Part shown: positions 46,687-55,381 of the stretch, one piece after another
Layout of the letters: every line of letters starts with the position of its first letter
How positions within the stretch are numbered: the first letter of the stretch is position 1
Notes under the pieces: model-generated
What the model was told of the DNA's origin: nothing
The model's input: the letters and a program-made list of their open reading frames with translations, nothing else
Database searches by the model: none
Program-made: the position numbers and the translations under genes
Assembly: GCF_024347415.1 (NCBI RefSeq)
Contig: NZ_AP025476.1
Coordinates: 2,170,001 to 2,234,000 of the forward strand
Direction of reading: 5' to 3'
Source of the DNA: Vibrio crassostreae
GTDB lineage: Bacteria; Pseudomonadota; Gammaproteobacteria; Enterobacterales; Vibrionaceae
DNA: 64,000 nt

Positions 46687-47112
46687 ACTTGTATCTCCAC
46701 ACTATTAATTGGCTCTGCAACCACTGTGTCGTTTCATCTGTTTGAAACAATTGAACAAAGGAACAGTGGATCGCAGCATTGAGTACATCTTAACTTAATT
46801 ACTAAAAAAAAGCTCTGTTGAATATGTGCTGAAACACGAACTTTAGCAAGTACTTATTAACAAATAAGCTAACTAAAACAACAAGCTTTTTCTAAAAATC
46901 AACCAGTTAAAACAACACCCAATAAAATTACACAAGATAAAGATATTTTCAATACCATTGAATAACCATTCGCGACAATTTCACTTATTTGCTTATAGAG
47001 TCCCGTTATTTGCCTCTGTTAACTAGAATTTAGTTAGTATTTTTGCTGCCTGTTGTGCGCTGAGGGTCGCTAGGTGGTAGTATTCGATTCCCAATTTCAA
47101 TAGGTCACTACA
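46687..47112. other. AT-rich intergenic region between varA and polB
   Basis: Holds the divergent promoters of varA and polB. I found no LexA box (CTGT-N8-ACAG), no RNA gene and no strong hairpin. The stretch around 46800-46990 is very A-rich. Confidence 0.5.
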
Positions 47113-49476
47113 TTGGATATTCAGCAAGGCTTTGTACTTACAAGACAAGCGAGAGATTTTTCAGGGCGCACGCAAATCGACTTGTGGCTGAGCACCCCTC
47201 AAGGCCCTACTTTGCTGACCATTCCAAATGAAAAACCTGTATTTTTTGTCGCTCAATCTGATTTAGAAGCATGTCAGACAATCGCAGCCAAAGAGTCGAT
47301 TGATTGCCAATTTAAGCCTCTAGAACTAGCCACATTCGAGCAAACACCTCTCGCCGCGTGTTACACCTCGCTGTCGAGAAGTAGCTTTGGTTTAGCTCAA
47401 GCCTTCCATAACGAAGAAATCCAAACCTTTGAAAGCGATATTCGACTCGCTGACCGATTCTTGATGGAACGCTTTATCAAAGGAAGTATTGAGTTCACGG
47501 GTACCGCGGTACAAAAGAACCAGCATCGCAGAGTCTCAAATACGAAATGCCGAGCGGGCGACTACTTACCCAATCTATCTGTCGTCTCGCTTGATATTGA
47601 ATGTTCAGAAAAAGGCGTGCTTTATTCGATTGGTCTAGACAGCCCGATGGATAGCCGAGTGATCATGGTCGGCGCCCCTCAAGAAGCCGGCACCAACATC
47701 CAATGGGTTGCCAACGAAAAAGCTCTTCTTGAAGCCATGATTATGTGGTTCTCTGAATTTGACCCTGACATCATCATTGGTTGGAATGTTATCGACTTCG
47801 ACTTTAGGCTGCTGCACAAACGTTCAGAATGGAACGAAGTAAAGCTAAATATCGGTAGAGACAATCAACCAAGCTTTTTCCGTAGCTCTGCACAGAATCA
47901 GCAGGGGTTTATCACTATCCCAGGGCGCGTTGTCTTGGATGGTATCGATATGCTTAAAACGGCAACCTACCACTTCCGGTCTTGGTCACTAGAGTCGGTA
48001 TCGCAAGAGTTACTTGGTGAAGGCAAAGACATCCACAACGTTCATGACCGCATGGATGAGATTAACCGGATGTTTAAGTTCGATAAGCCTTCACTCGCTA
48101 AGTACAACCTTCAAGACTGTGTGTTGGTAAACCGAATCTTCGAACATACCCACCTACTCGATTTTGCGATTGAGCGTTCGCGACTGACTGGTGTCGAGCT
48201 TGATCGTGTTGGCGGTTCTGTTGCTGCTTTTACTAATTTGTACCTACCACAGATACACAGAGCGGGTTATGTCGCACCTAACTTAGAGCCTGAGAACTGG
48301 ATTGCTAGCCCCGGTGGTTATGTGATGGATTCAATTCCCAACCTGTACGACTCTGTATTGGTGCTCGACTTCAAGAGCCTATACCCATCAATCATCCGCT
48401 CGTTCCTGATTGACCCTATGGGGTTAATCGAAGGATTGAAGCTGGAACTAGGCCCTGAAGAAAACCAAGCGGTCGAGGGTTTTAGAGGCGGTCAATTCCA
48501 CCGTTCAAAGCACTTTCTGCCAGAGATGATCGAAAACCTATGGGCTGCACGTGATGTGGCAAAGAAGAACAACGAGAAAGCGTTCTCTCAGGCGATTAAG
48601 ATCATCATGAACTCATTCTATGGTGTGTTAGGTTCGTCCGGTTGTCGTTTCTTCGATACCCGGTTAGCGTCTTCGATTACCATGCGTGGACATGAGATCA
48701 TGAAGCAAACTAAGGTTCTGATCGAAGACAAAGGCTATCAAGTAATTTACGGCGATACCGACTCAACCTTCGTGTCTCTGAACGGCAGTTATGACCAGCA
48801 AAAAGCAGACGAGATAGGGAATGAACTGGTCGCTTACATCAACGATTGGTGGACGAATCACTTAAAAGAGACCCACAACTTAACCTCAATACTTGAACTG
48901 GAATACGAAACTCACTATCGCAAGTTTCTAATGCCGACCATTAGAGGTTCAGAAACCGGCTCAAAGAAACGTTATGCAGGCCTAATCACTCAAGGCGACA
49001 AAGAGAAGATCATCTTTAAAGGCCTTGAAAGTGCTCGAACCGATTGGACACCTCTAGCACAGCAGTTTCAACAAACCCTGTATGAGATGGTATTTCATGA
49101 CCAAGACCCTACCGACTATGTCAGACAGTTTGTAGATGAGACTTCAGCGGGTAAACATGACGATTTACTGGTTTACCAGAAGCGTCTGCGTCGTAAGCTA
49201 CATGAATACCAAAAGAACATTCCGCCGCAGGTTCGTGCAGCTCGTATGGCCGATGAAATCAATGCTCAGTTAGGGCGCCCTCTTCAATACCAAAACAAAG
49301 GACGTATTGAATATTTGATTACTCTGAGCGGCCCTGAGCCTAAAGAGTATTTAAAGAGTGGTATTGATTATCAGCATTACATCGACAAACAGATTAAACC
49401 CGTCGCTGAAGCTATCTTACCCTTCATCGGGTTAGATTTTGAGAGAGTCAGTGGACAGCAATTAGGTTTATTCTAA
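47113..49476 (+). CDS. polB: DNA polymerase II
   Basis: Family-B repair polymerase with proofreading, 787 residues. Exonuclease motifs are visible as LDIECSEKG (Exo I), NVIDFDFRLL (Exo II) and YNLQDCVLV (Exo III). Polymerase motifs are DFKSLYPSI (A), IIMNSFYGVLGS (B) and YGDTDST (C). The start is TTG, with AGG nine bases upstream; MDIQQGFVLTRQARD aligns with the E. coli N-terminus, so this start is sound although rare. It is a single gene followed by a terminator. Confidence 0.95.
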   Translation: MDIQQGFVLTRQARDFSGRTQIDLWLSTPQGPTLLTIPNEKPVFFVAQSDLEACQTIAAKESIDCQFKPLELATFEQTPLAACYTSLSRSSFGLAQAFHNEEIQTFESDIRLADRFLMERFIKGSIEFTGTAVQKNQHRRVSNTKCRAGDYLPNLSVVSLDIECSEKGVLYSIGLDSPMDSRVIMVGAPQEAGTNIQWVANEKALLEAMIMWFSEFDPDIIIGWNVIDFDFRLLHKRSEWNEVKLNIGRDNQPSFFRSSAQNQQGFITIPGRVVLDGIDMLKTATYHFRSWSLESVSQELLGEGKDIHNVHDRMDEINRMFKFDKPSLAKYNLQDCVLVNRIFEHTHLLDFAIERSRLTGVELDRVGGSVAAFTNLYLPQIHRAGYVAPNLEPENWIASPGGYVMDSIPNLYDSVLVLDFKSLYPSIIRSFLIDPMGLIEGLKLELGPEENQAVEGFRGGQFHRSKHFLPEMIENLWAARDVAKKNNEKAFSQAIKIIMNSFYGVLGSSGCRFFDTRLASSITMRGHEIMKQTKVLIEDKGYQVIYGDTDSTFVSLNGSYDQQKADEIGNELVAYINDWWTNHLKETHNLTSILELEYETHYRKFLMPTIRGSETGSKKRYAGLITQGDKEKIIFKGLESARTDWTPLAQQFQQTLYEMVFHDQDPTDYVRQFVDETSAGKHDDLLVYQKRLRRKLHEYQKNIPPQVRAARMADEINAQLGRPLQYQNKGRIEYLITLSGPEPKEYLKSGIDYQHYIDKQIKPVAEAILPFIGLDFERVSGQQLGLF

Positions 49477-49502
49477 GATTATTGTCGAGGTTTCATCAAA
49501 AC

Positions 49503-49540
49503 AAAAAAGCAGAGGAATGTTCAATTCGCTCTGCTTTTTT
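49503..49540. terminator. Bidirectional terminator between polB and the nucleotidyltransferase gene
   Basis: AAAAAAGCAGAG and CTCTGCTTTTTT pair around a 14-base loop; A/T runs flank both sides. Confidence 0.82.
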
Positions 49541-49561
49541 ATATCGATAGATTAAGAAACT

Positions 49562-50329
49562 CTATCCGATTCTAAACTCGGTTTTCTGATATTGCTTAAC
49601 TAACCACTCACCAAAGCCATCAAGAATACCAATCACCGAACGTTTCGGGATCGGTCTACCTGAGAGTAAAATACCCAACCTTTGAATTTCGACTTCTCTA
49701 TCTGGGTGATACTTCAAGAACTGTTGACCACATTCTACAGGATCATCGAACCAATACTTATCGCGATACATGACCAAGGAGTAGCTTGCTCTTAGCAGCT
49801 TCTTGGCAATGATCACTTGCGCGGCCACTTGTTGCTCTGGCGTTGTAGCTCGGGCAATCTTGTTGCGATACACCGCTAACCAGTTTTCCGCATCCATATT
49901 CCAATGCTTGGCAATTTCCCAACTCGTCTCAAAATCACCATAGCAATCTGACAAGTCTTCACCATGCACACACACGGCCAAATGCTTAAGCATAAAGCCC
50001 CAGGTGAAGATGTTGTCGAAATCGACTATCTCGCTCACCAAGGTGGTTTTAATCGCCACTTGAGTCACCTGTGGGAAGCTTTTTTGGAAGCGCCATTTAA
50101 TGGTATTCAACAGCGTGGTTCGCTGATCAGGAAACGGGCGGTGTGTCACCACAACCACATCAAGATTTGAGCGACCGACGACGGCTTGCTTGCGAGCAAC
50201 ACTGCCATAAATATAGACACTGTGTAGATTAGAACCTAATCCACCTTTTAAGAAGGTAATCAGATCGTTAACCACAGGTTGGAATTCAGGTTGAAAAGGC
50301 TGTGTTGGGTCAATAACAGGTAGCTGCAT
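49562..50329 (-). CDS. Nucleotidyltransferase-fold protein with altered metal motif
   Basis: A 255-residue cytosolic protein of the MNT/KNTase-like nucleotidyltransferase fold. The N-terminal region carries IYGSVARKQ (GS at residues 42-43) and the second half of the signature reads S-N-L-D (54-57), where active members usually have S-D-x-D. The rest is helical and resembles the DUF4111-type helical region of aminoglycoside nucleotidyltransferase relatives. Substrate unknown. It is a stand-alone gene with no partner that would mark it as an antitoxin pair. Confidence 0.72.
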   Translation of the reverse strand: MQLPVIDPTQPFQPEFQPVVNDLITFLKGGLGSNLHSVYIYGSVARKQAVVGRSNLDVVVVTHRPFPDQRTTLLNTIKWRFQKSFPQVTQVAIKTTLVSEIVDFDNIFTWGFMLKHLAVCVHGEDLSDCYGDFETSWEIAKHWNMDAENWLAVYRNKIARATTPEQQVAAQVIIAKKLLRASYSLVMYRDKYWFDDPVECGQQFLKYHPDREVEIQRLGILLSGRPIPKRSVIGILDGFGEWLVKQYQKTEFRIG

Positions 50330-50466
50330 AGGTCGTTTCGGTAAATAAAATCATGATTTAACAGTAACTCTATGATCGCCTAGGTGACTTTATGATTCAA
50401 GCTATTCCTATTTATAGCATCTCCGAGATATAATCAGCGGATAGACCCACTAAGGACAAACACAAA

Positions 50467-51036
50467 ATGCCTAGAGCAAGTGAAATTAAAAAAGGTTTTG
50501 CTATCACAGTAGAAAGCAAAACAGTGATCGTTAAAGATATCGAAGTAACAACACCAGGCGGCCGTGGCGGCCAAAAGATTTACCGCTTCCGTGGTAACGA
50601 TGTAGCAACTGGCGTTAAAACTGAAGTTCGCCACAAGGCTGACGAAATTGTTGAAACTATTGACGTAACTAAGCGTGCAGTAATGTTCTCTTACGTTGAT
50701 GGCAACGAGTACATCTTCATGGACAACGAAGATTACACACAATTCATCTTCAACGGTGAAACAATCGAAGACGAACTGCTGTTCATCAACGAAGAAACTC
50801 AAGGCATGTACGCGATTCTTATCGATGGCAACGCTGCAACGCTTGAGCTTCCAACATCTGTTGAGCTAGTTATCGAAGAGACTGATCCTTCAATCAAAGG
50901 TGCATCAGCGTCTGCTCGTACTAAGCCTGCTCGTCTTTCTACAGGTCTTACTATTCAAGTACCTGAATACATCGCGACTGGCGACAAAGTAGTAGTAAAC
51001 ACTGCTGAACGTAAATACATGAACCGCGCAAGCTAA
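50467..51036 (+). CDS. efpL: Elongation factor P-like protein EfpL (YeiP)
   Basis: A 189-residue three-domain protein of the EF-P family that helps ribosomes through difficult motifs. MPRASEIKKG at the start and KGASASARTKPARLSTGL near the C-terminal domain are EfpL-type. The tip of the first-domain loop reads PGGRGGQK with Arg33, where canonical EF-P has the modified Lys; this marks EfpL. It is ten bases upstream of yciU and probably co-transcribed with it. Confidence 0.94.
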   Translation: MPRASEIKKGFAITVESKTVIVKDIEVTTPGGRGGQKIYRFRGNDVATGVKTEVRHKADEIVETIDVTKRAVMFSYVDGNEYIFMDNEDYTQFIFNGETIEDELLFINEETQGMYAILIDGNAATLELPTSVELVIEETDPSIKGASASARTKPARLSTGLTIQVPEYIATGDKVVVNTAERKYMNRAS

Positions 51037-51046
51037 GATACTTATT

Positions 51047-51376
51047 ATGACCAAAGCTAACGACCTAATGTCTTATGACGACGCAATTGACACTGCATAC
51101 GACATCTTCCTAGAGATGGCACCTGACAACCTAGAACCTGCAGACGTGATTCTTTTCACAGCTCAGTTTGAAGATCGTGGCGCAGCAGAGCTTGTTGAAA
51201 CTGGCGATGATTGGGTTGAACATGTTGGCTTTGAAGTCGACAAAGAGATCTACGCTGAAGTGCGCATTGGTCTTGTGAATGAAGCTGATGACGTTCTAGA
51301 CGACGTATTTGCTCGCATGCTAATCAGCCGTGATCCAGAGCATAAGTTCTGTCACATGCTGTGGAAGCGCGACTAG
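51047..51376 (+). CDS. yciU: YciU/HI1450-family dsDNA-mimic protein (DUF440)
   Basis: A 109-residue very acidic protein, rich in Asp/Glu (DTAYDIFLEMAPDNLEPADV and NEADDVLDDVF). The HI1450 family has a charge surface resembling DNA and may bind HU-like proteins. It follows efpL closely and is followed by a terminator. Confidence 0.9.
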   Translation: MTKANDLMSYDDAIDTAYDIFLEMAPDNLEPADVILFTAQFEDRGAAELVETGDDWVEHVGFEVDKEIYAEVRIGLVNEADDVLDDVFARMLISRDPEHKFCHMLWKRD

Positions 51377-51436
51377 TACCGCTATTGACACTCATCTGCA
51401 TGAGTAAACAAGTATTCATGTACGCGAGTTAAAAGT

Positions 51437-51465
51437 TAGCCGAGCCCATTGCTCGGCTATTTTTA
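51437..51465 (+). terminator. Terminator of efpL-yciU
   Basis: TAGCCGAGC and GCTCGGCTA pair around CCATT, followed by five T residues. Confidence 0.85.
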
Positions 51466-51523
51466 TCACGCTGTTTCTCATCATGACTACCTACTTTCAT
51501 CATCAACGTTAGATTCACTGATT

Positions 51524-52006
51524 ATGACCAAAGCAAAAACAGACACACAATCAAAAGGCTATGCCTGCATTGGCCTAGTTAACCCAAAGACGCCGGAAAA
51601 CGTAGGCTCTGTAATGCGAGCGGCTGGCTGCTATGGCGCCAACTCTGTGTTTTACACGGGCACACGCTACGACCACGCGCGAAAATTCCATACCGACACC
51701 AAAGAGAAGCACCTAGCGTTGCCTCTAATTGGTGTTGAAGATCTGAAAGACATTATTCCAGTAGGCTGCGTACCTGTAGCTGTTGATCTGATTGAAGGTG
51801 CTAAGCCGCTGCCTGATTACAAGCACCCACCACGCGCGTTTTACATTTTTGGCCCTGAAGACGGTACGCTAAAGAAAGAGATCACAGACTTCTGTCGTGA
51901 GACGATTTACGTTCCGACCAACGGCTGTATGAATCTAGCAGCATCAGTGAATGTTGTGCTTTACGACCGACTGGCGAAAGGCGATAACTTCTCGAATCAT
52001 AAATAA
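51524..52006 (+). CDS. SpoU/TrmH-family RNA 2'-O-methyltransferase
   Basis: A 160-residue SPOUT enzyme, a minimal SpoU domain without an accessory RNA-binding domain. Motif 1 is NPKTPENVGSVMRAAGCYGA, motif 2 FYIFGPEDG, and motif 3 MNLAASVNVVLYD. The knot-forming glycines and the catalytic Arg in motif 1 are present. Substrate (tRNA or rRNA) cannot be assigned from sequence. I use the ATG giving MTKAKTDTQSKG; an earlier in-frame start adds 25 residues that do not look like the family. Confidence 0.85.
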   Translation: MTKAKTDTQSKGYACIGLVNPKTPENVGSVMRAAGCYGANSVFYTGTRYDHARKFHTDTKEKHLALPLIGVEDLKDIIPVGCVPVAVDLIEGAKPLPDYKHPPRAFYIFGPEDGTLKKEITDFCRETIYVPTNGCMNLAASVNVVLYDRLAKGDNFSNHK

Positions 52007-52136
52007 GAGATTCGAAAAAATATGTAGATGCGCGTAAACGAGATAAGAGATGCGAAGAGCACACTTACTGTCGATTATAGCAGTATGTTTTCGCCACTCA
52101 ATTACTCACATCCCTCATCTTCTATTGCTTCAGACG

Positions 52137-52168
52137 TAAAAAAACCTGCTCAATGAGCAGGTTTTTTA
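52137..52168. terminator. Bidirectional terminator between SpoU gene and rluB
   Basis: AAAAACCTGCTC and GAGCAGGTTTTTT pair around AATG-like loop bases; runs of A and T lie on the two sides. Confidence 0.88.
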
Positions 52169-52217
52169 GTATTCAGTGCTTTCAGCTAATGAAGCTTACG
52201 CGTAAGAACTTACGTAA

Positions 52218-53252
52218 TTACTGACGTGTTCTTGGCTTAGCTGGTTTAGCCGGACGACCGTTGTTCAGTTTAGGCTTACTTTTGTTAGCCTGAGGTTTGC
52301 CTTTGTTTGCAGCTGGAGCGCTACGACCTGAATCAGGTGTTGTTGTACCGCGAGTTGCAGGCTTCTTGCGTTTAGTTTGGTTACTGCGGCCTTTTGGTGC
52401 GTTAGCACGCTCTTCGTGACGCTTAACAGCACGACGAATTTTTTGGCTACGAGAACGCTCACGCTTACGAGAAGTGTTTGAAGGATCAAGATCCAACAAA
52501 GTCTCTTTCTCTGGCTTAAGCTCAACAAGTTCACGCAAGTAGTTAACTTCTTGAAGATCTAGCTCTTTCCAACCACCACGAGGCAGTTTCTTATCAAGGT
52601 AGATATCACCGTAACGTACACGTTTCAGGCGGCTTACTGTTGTTTCTTGAGATTCCCAAAGACGACGAACCTCACGGTTACGACCTTCGTTAATCGCTAC
52701 GTAGAAAGTATGGTTCATACCTTCACCACCAGCGTAAACCACATCTTCAAAACGAGCCATGCCGTCTTCTAGTTGTACGCCACGAGTAACGTTTTTAACT
52801 TTTTGCTCAGTCACTTCACCGAATACACGTACTAGGTACTCACGCTCAACCTGACGGCTTGGGTGCATTAGACGGTTTGCAAGCTCACCATCAGTAGTGA
52901 AAAGCAAAAGACCCGATGTGTTTGCATCAAGACGACCAACTGAAATCCAACGAGAACCACGGATCTTAGGTAGACGATCGAAAACAGTGCGGCGGCCTTC
53001 AGGATCGTGACGAGTACAAAGCTCACCTTCAGGTTTGTAGTAAGCAAGTACACGACAAACCACTTCTTCAGAAGCCTTGCCTGAAACAGTATGGCCATCG
53101 ATACGGATCACTGAGTTCTCGTCTTCAAGACGCTCACCCAGTTTCGCAACTTGACCGTTAACACTTACACGACCAGATTTGATTAAACCTTCTAGTTCAC
53201 GACGAGAACCGTGACCAGCTCGCGCTAAAACCTTCTGTAATTTTTCGCTCAT
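52218..53252 (-). CDS. rluB: 23S rRNA pseudouridine(2605) synthase
   Basis: RsuA/RluB-family enzyme. The 344-residue product has an N-terminal S4 RNA-binding domain ([21 protein letters not shown]), the catalytic motif [18 protein letters not shown] with its Asp, and [12 protein letters not shown] long basic Lys/Arg/Pro/Asn tail from about residue 255 is typical of RluB and variable in length. An untranslated leader of about 160 bp with two hairpins lies in front of it. Confidence 0.93.
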   Translation of the reverse strand: MSEKLQKVLARAGHGSRRELEGLIKSGRVSVNGQVAKLGERLEDENSVIRIDGHTVSGKASEEVVCRVLAYYKPEGELCTRHDPEGRRTVFDRLPKIRGSRWISVGRLDANTSGLLLFTTDGELANRLMHPSRQVEREYLVRVFGEVTEQKVKNVTRGVQLEDGMARFEDVVYAGGEGMNHTFYVAINEGRNREVRRLWESQETTVSRLKRVRYGDIYLDKKLPRGGWKELDLQEVNYLRELVELKPEKETLLDLDPSNTSRKRERSRSQKIRRAVKRHEERANAPKGRSNQTKRKKPATRGTTTPDSGRSAPAANKGKPQANKSKPKLNNGRPAKPAKPRTRQ

Positions 53253-53302
53253 TTACTCTTTTCTACCTAATTGTCGTCTTCACAGACGTCGAATGAATTT
53301 TT

Positions 53303-53375
53303 CGCGACCAAATCGCGGTCGCGTATTATCGCAAATAACCTGCCAAAAAGCACTTGTTATTTACTGTGGCAGGTT
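53303..53375 (-). other. Two stem-loops in the leader upstream of rluB
   Basis: CGCGACC/GGTCGCG with a seven-base loop, and AACCTGCCA/TGGCAGGTT with a 21-base loop, are both perfect. They lie between yciO and rluB on the rluB strand. No T-run follows. They may be a leader-RNA structure or processing elements. Confidence 0.45.
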
Positions 53376-53411
53376 TGCTGTATCGTTACAGACTGTTAAT
53401 CAGTAAAGCGA

Positions 53412-54032
53412 TTATTCAAACGGCGCAGGATCGCCCGCACCACGACGCAGAACTACGGCATCATCGTCACTGAAGTCAATAACCGTCGTCGGTTGCTCAC
53501 CTAAGTAACCGCCATTCAAAATGACGTCAACTGCATGCTCTAGGCTGTCACGAATTTCTTCTGGATCCGACTCAGTCGTCTCGTTACCCGGAAGAATCAG
53601 AGACGTCGACATCAGTGGTTCGCCCATCGCTTCCAACAGGTCGAGTGCAATCTTGTTGTCTGGGACACGAATACCAATCGTTTTACGCTTGGCGTTCATC
53701 AAACGCTTTGGCACTTCTTTGGTTGCTTTAAAGATAAACGTGTAAGCACCTGGCGTGTGTGCTTTCAGTAGACGGAAAGCCACGTTATCGACGCGTGCAT
53801 ACAGTGATAATTCAGAAAGATCACGGCATAACAACGTGAAGTTGTGCTTGTCATCGATACGACGAATTTTACAGATACGTTCAAGTGCTTGTTTGTTTTC
53901 AAGCTGACAGCCCAGCGCATAACCGGAATCTGTTGGATAAACCACTACGCCGCCATTGCGAATAATCGCAACCGCTTGAGTAATTAAGCGTGCTTGTGGG
54001 TTATCTGGGTGTACATAAAAAAACTGGCTCAT
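53412..54032 (-). CDS. yciO: YciO, Sua5/YrdC-family protein
   Basis: A 206-residue protein, the same length as E. coli YciO. It has the YrdC fold with the KxR...SxN-type ATP/threonine site replaced by YciO-typical YPTDSGYALGCQL, KIRRIDDKHNFTLL and a TSLILPGNETT segment. Related TsaC/Sua5 makes threonylcarbamoyl-AMP; YciO's role is less clear. It is downstream of rnaAM, the pairing seen in enteric bacteria. Confidence 0.9.
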   Translation of the reverse strand: MSQFFYVHPDNPQARLITQAVAIIRNGGVVVYPTDSGYALGCQLENKQALERICKIRRIDDKHNFTLLCRDLSELSLYARVDNVAFRLLKAHTPGAYTFIFKATKEVPKRLMNAKRKTIGIRVPDNKIALDLLEAMGEPLMSTSLILPGNETTESDPEEIRDSLEHAVDVILNGGYLGEQPTTVIDFSDDDAVVLRRGAGDPAPFE

Positions 54033-54094
54033 TATTGATCCTCGTTATCGAATCTCTCGACTCTATCATCAGAAGGAGCTGGTTCACCTAAAGA

Positions 54095-54949
54095 CTATTC
54101 AGATGGTGAAACCGTTTGAAACTCCCAATCTTTCCATACTTCTTCGACCCCAGAAGGTAGCCAGAGATTACGTCCAAGTTCCATCCACGGAGATGGGTAA
54201 TGGAAATCACTGCCTTGGGAGGCTAATAGTTTGTATTGTATAGCATAATCCGCGAGTGTGCGTCTTTCTTGTTGCGCTTGCTGAGGTTGAGCGACTTCCA
54301 TCGCATCCCCTTTCGCTTCAACAAATGCAGCTAGCAGGCGCTTAACCCACTTGGCTGTAAGGCCATATCGCCCCGGGTGAGCAAGTACAGCTTGACCACC
54401 AGCGGCATGAATAGCCGTGACAGCATCACTCATTGAACACCAAGTTGGCGGCACATAACCTGGGTTATTGCGAGTAAGAAACTTTTTAAACACCTGCTGC
54501 ATGGTTTTTGCGTAGCCGTTGTCGACTAACCACTTAGCAAAGTGAGCGCGAGTAATAGGCGCATCACCCGCAATCAATTTAACTTCTTCTAGCACCCCTT
54601 CACGAGTCGCTTTCTCAAGACGTTGAGCAATCATCTCTGCGCGTCCAATACGGTGTTGCTTCTGTTGTTCAATGAGCGCTTTGAGTTCTGGTGACTCAGG
54701 ATCAACGTTTAACCCAACAATATGGATATCTTTGTTTTGCCAAACAGTCGAAATCTCAATGCCGTTGATCAACTGAATCGGAAGGTTGTTATCAGCAATA
54801 TAGCTGCGTGCTTCAGCAAGCCCATCAGTCGTATCATGATCTGTAATCGCTAGCGCTTCGATGTTAAAGCCAAGCGCTCGGTCAATTAGCTCAGGTGGAG
54901 TAAGTCGGCCATCTGAGGCTGTTGTATGACTATGTAGATCAATTCTCAT
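54095..54949 (-). CDS. rnaAM: RNase AM (YciV), PHP-domain 5'-3' exonuclease
   Basis: A 284-residue PHP-domain protein, near the E. coli length. Metal-ligand motifs of the PHP fold are [36 protein letters not shown] and SDFHYP. The enzyme trims the 5' ends of rRNAs and short RNAs. I use the ATG giving [14 protein letters not shown]; the 21-residue upstream extension includes the trp promoter area and is unlikely to be translated. It is divergent from the trp operon. Confidence 0.9.
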   Translation of the reverse strand: MRIDLHSHTTASDGRLTPPELIDRALGFNIEALAITDHDTTDGLAEARSYIADNNLPIQLINGIEISTVWQNKDIHIVGLNVDPESPELKALIEQQKQHRIGRAEMIAQRLEKATREGVLEEVKLIAGDAPITRAHFAKWLVDNGYAKTMQQVFKKFLTRNNPGYVPPTWCSMSDAVTAIHAAGGQAVLAHPGRYGLTAKWVKRLLAAFVEAKGDAMEVAQPQQAQQERRTLADYAIQYKLLASQGSDFHYPSPWMELGRNLWLPSGVEEVWKDWEFQTVSPSE

Positions 54950-55001
54950 ATATTCTTTTTCATTGTTTTCAATTTTTATCGTTATATTTGTGTCAACACA
55001 C

Positions 55002-55030
55002 TTGACCCGCAAGTGGAAAACTAGTTAACT
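55002..55030 (+). promoter_or_regulatory. trp operon promoter
   Basis: TTGACC and TTAACT are 17 bases apart, closely like the E. coli trp promoter (TTGACA-N17-TTAACT). The -10 lies inside the TrpR operator. Confidence 0.88.
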
Positions 55031-55036
55031 AGTACA
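55018..55036 (+). promoter_or_regulatory. TrpR operator
   Basis: ACTAGTTAACTAGT is a perfect palindrome, with AACTAGTTAACTAGTACA matching the E. coli trp operator. TrpR with tryptophan would block the overlapping promoter. Confidence 0.9.
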
Positions 55037-55069
55037 CAAATACGAAGTATCACATTTGATAGGTTCACC

Positions 55070-55195
55070 ATGTTACAAGAATTTAACCAAAACCATAAAG
55101 ATAAAGTTTTAGAACTTTCTTCAGTAGAAGCAAGTTCAGAGCTTAATTGGTGGCGCACTTGGACAAGTTCTTGGTGGGCTAACGTGTACTTCTAG
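55070..55195 (+). CDS. trpL: trp operon leader peptide
   Basis: A 41-residue leader peptide too short for most gene callers. It starts MLQEFNQNHKDKVLEL and contains five Trp codons in two clusters: N-W-W-R-T-W and S-S-W-W. Slow translation at these codons when charged tRNA-Trp is scarce lets the antiterminator form. The leader is flanked by the TrpR operator upstream and the attenuator downstream. Confidence 0.92.
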   Translation: MLQEFNQNHKDKVLELSSVEASSELNWWRTWTSSWWANVYF

Positions 55196-55254
55196 TTAAA
55201 CAGTTTGTTTATAAAAAAGTTATCACTAAGCCCGCTTTCATAGCGGGCTTTTTA
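55111..55254 (+). promoter_or_regulatory. trp transcription attenuator (alternative hairpins)
   Basis: Pausing hairpin: AGAACTT (55111-55117) with AAGTTCT (55165-55171). Antiterminator: GTGGGCT (55174-55180) with AGCCCGC (55229-55235), one G-U pair. Terminator: AAGCCCGC with GCGGGCTT followed by T residues. The three structures are mutually exclusive in the usual way. Confidence 0.82.
55229..55254 (+). terminator. Attenuator terminator hairpin of the trp leader
   Basis: AAGCCCGC and GCGGGCTT pair around TTTCATA, followed by a T-run. Confidence 0.88.
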
Positions 55255-55381
55255 ATTTGTCGAACATCTCACATTCAACTGACTAACAAATCATCGAATT
55301 GACCATATTCTAGATTGGGTGAAAGGTATCTTTATGCGACTATGTACGGCAGGAAATTTAAAGAATCATAAAGGAGGTCTT

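Noticed and set aside
46687..47112. LexA box upstream of polB
   Set aside because: No CTGT-N8-ACAG pair found; only isolated CTGT half-sites.
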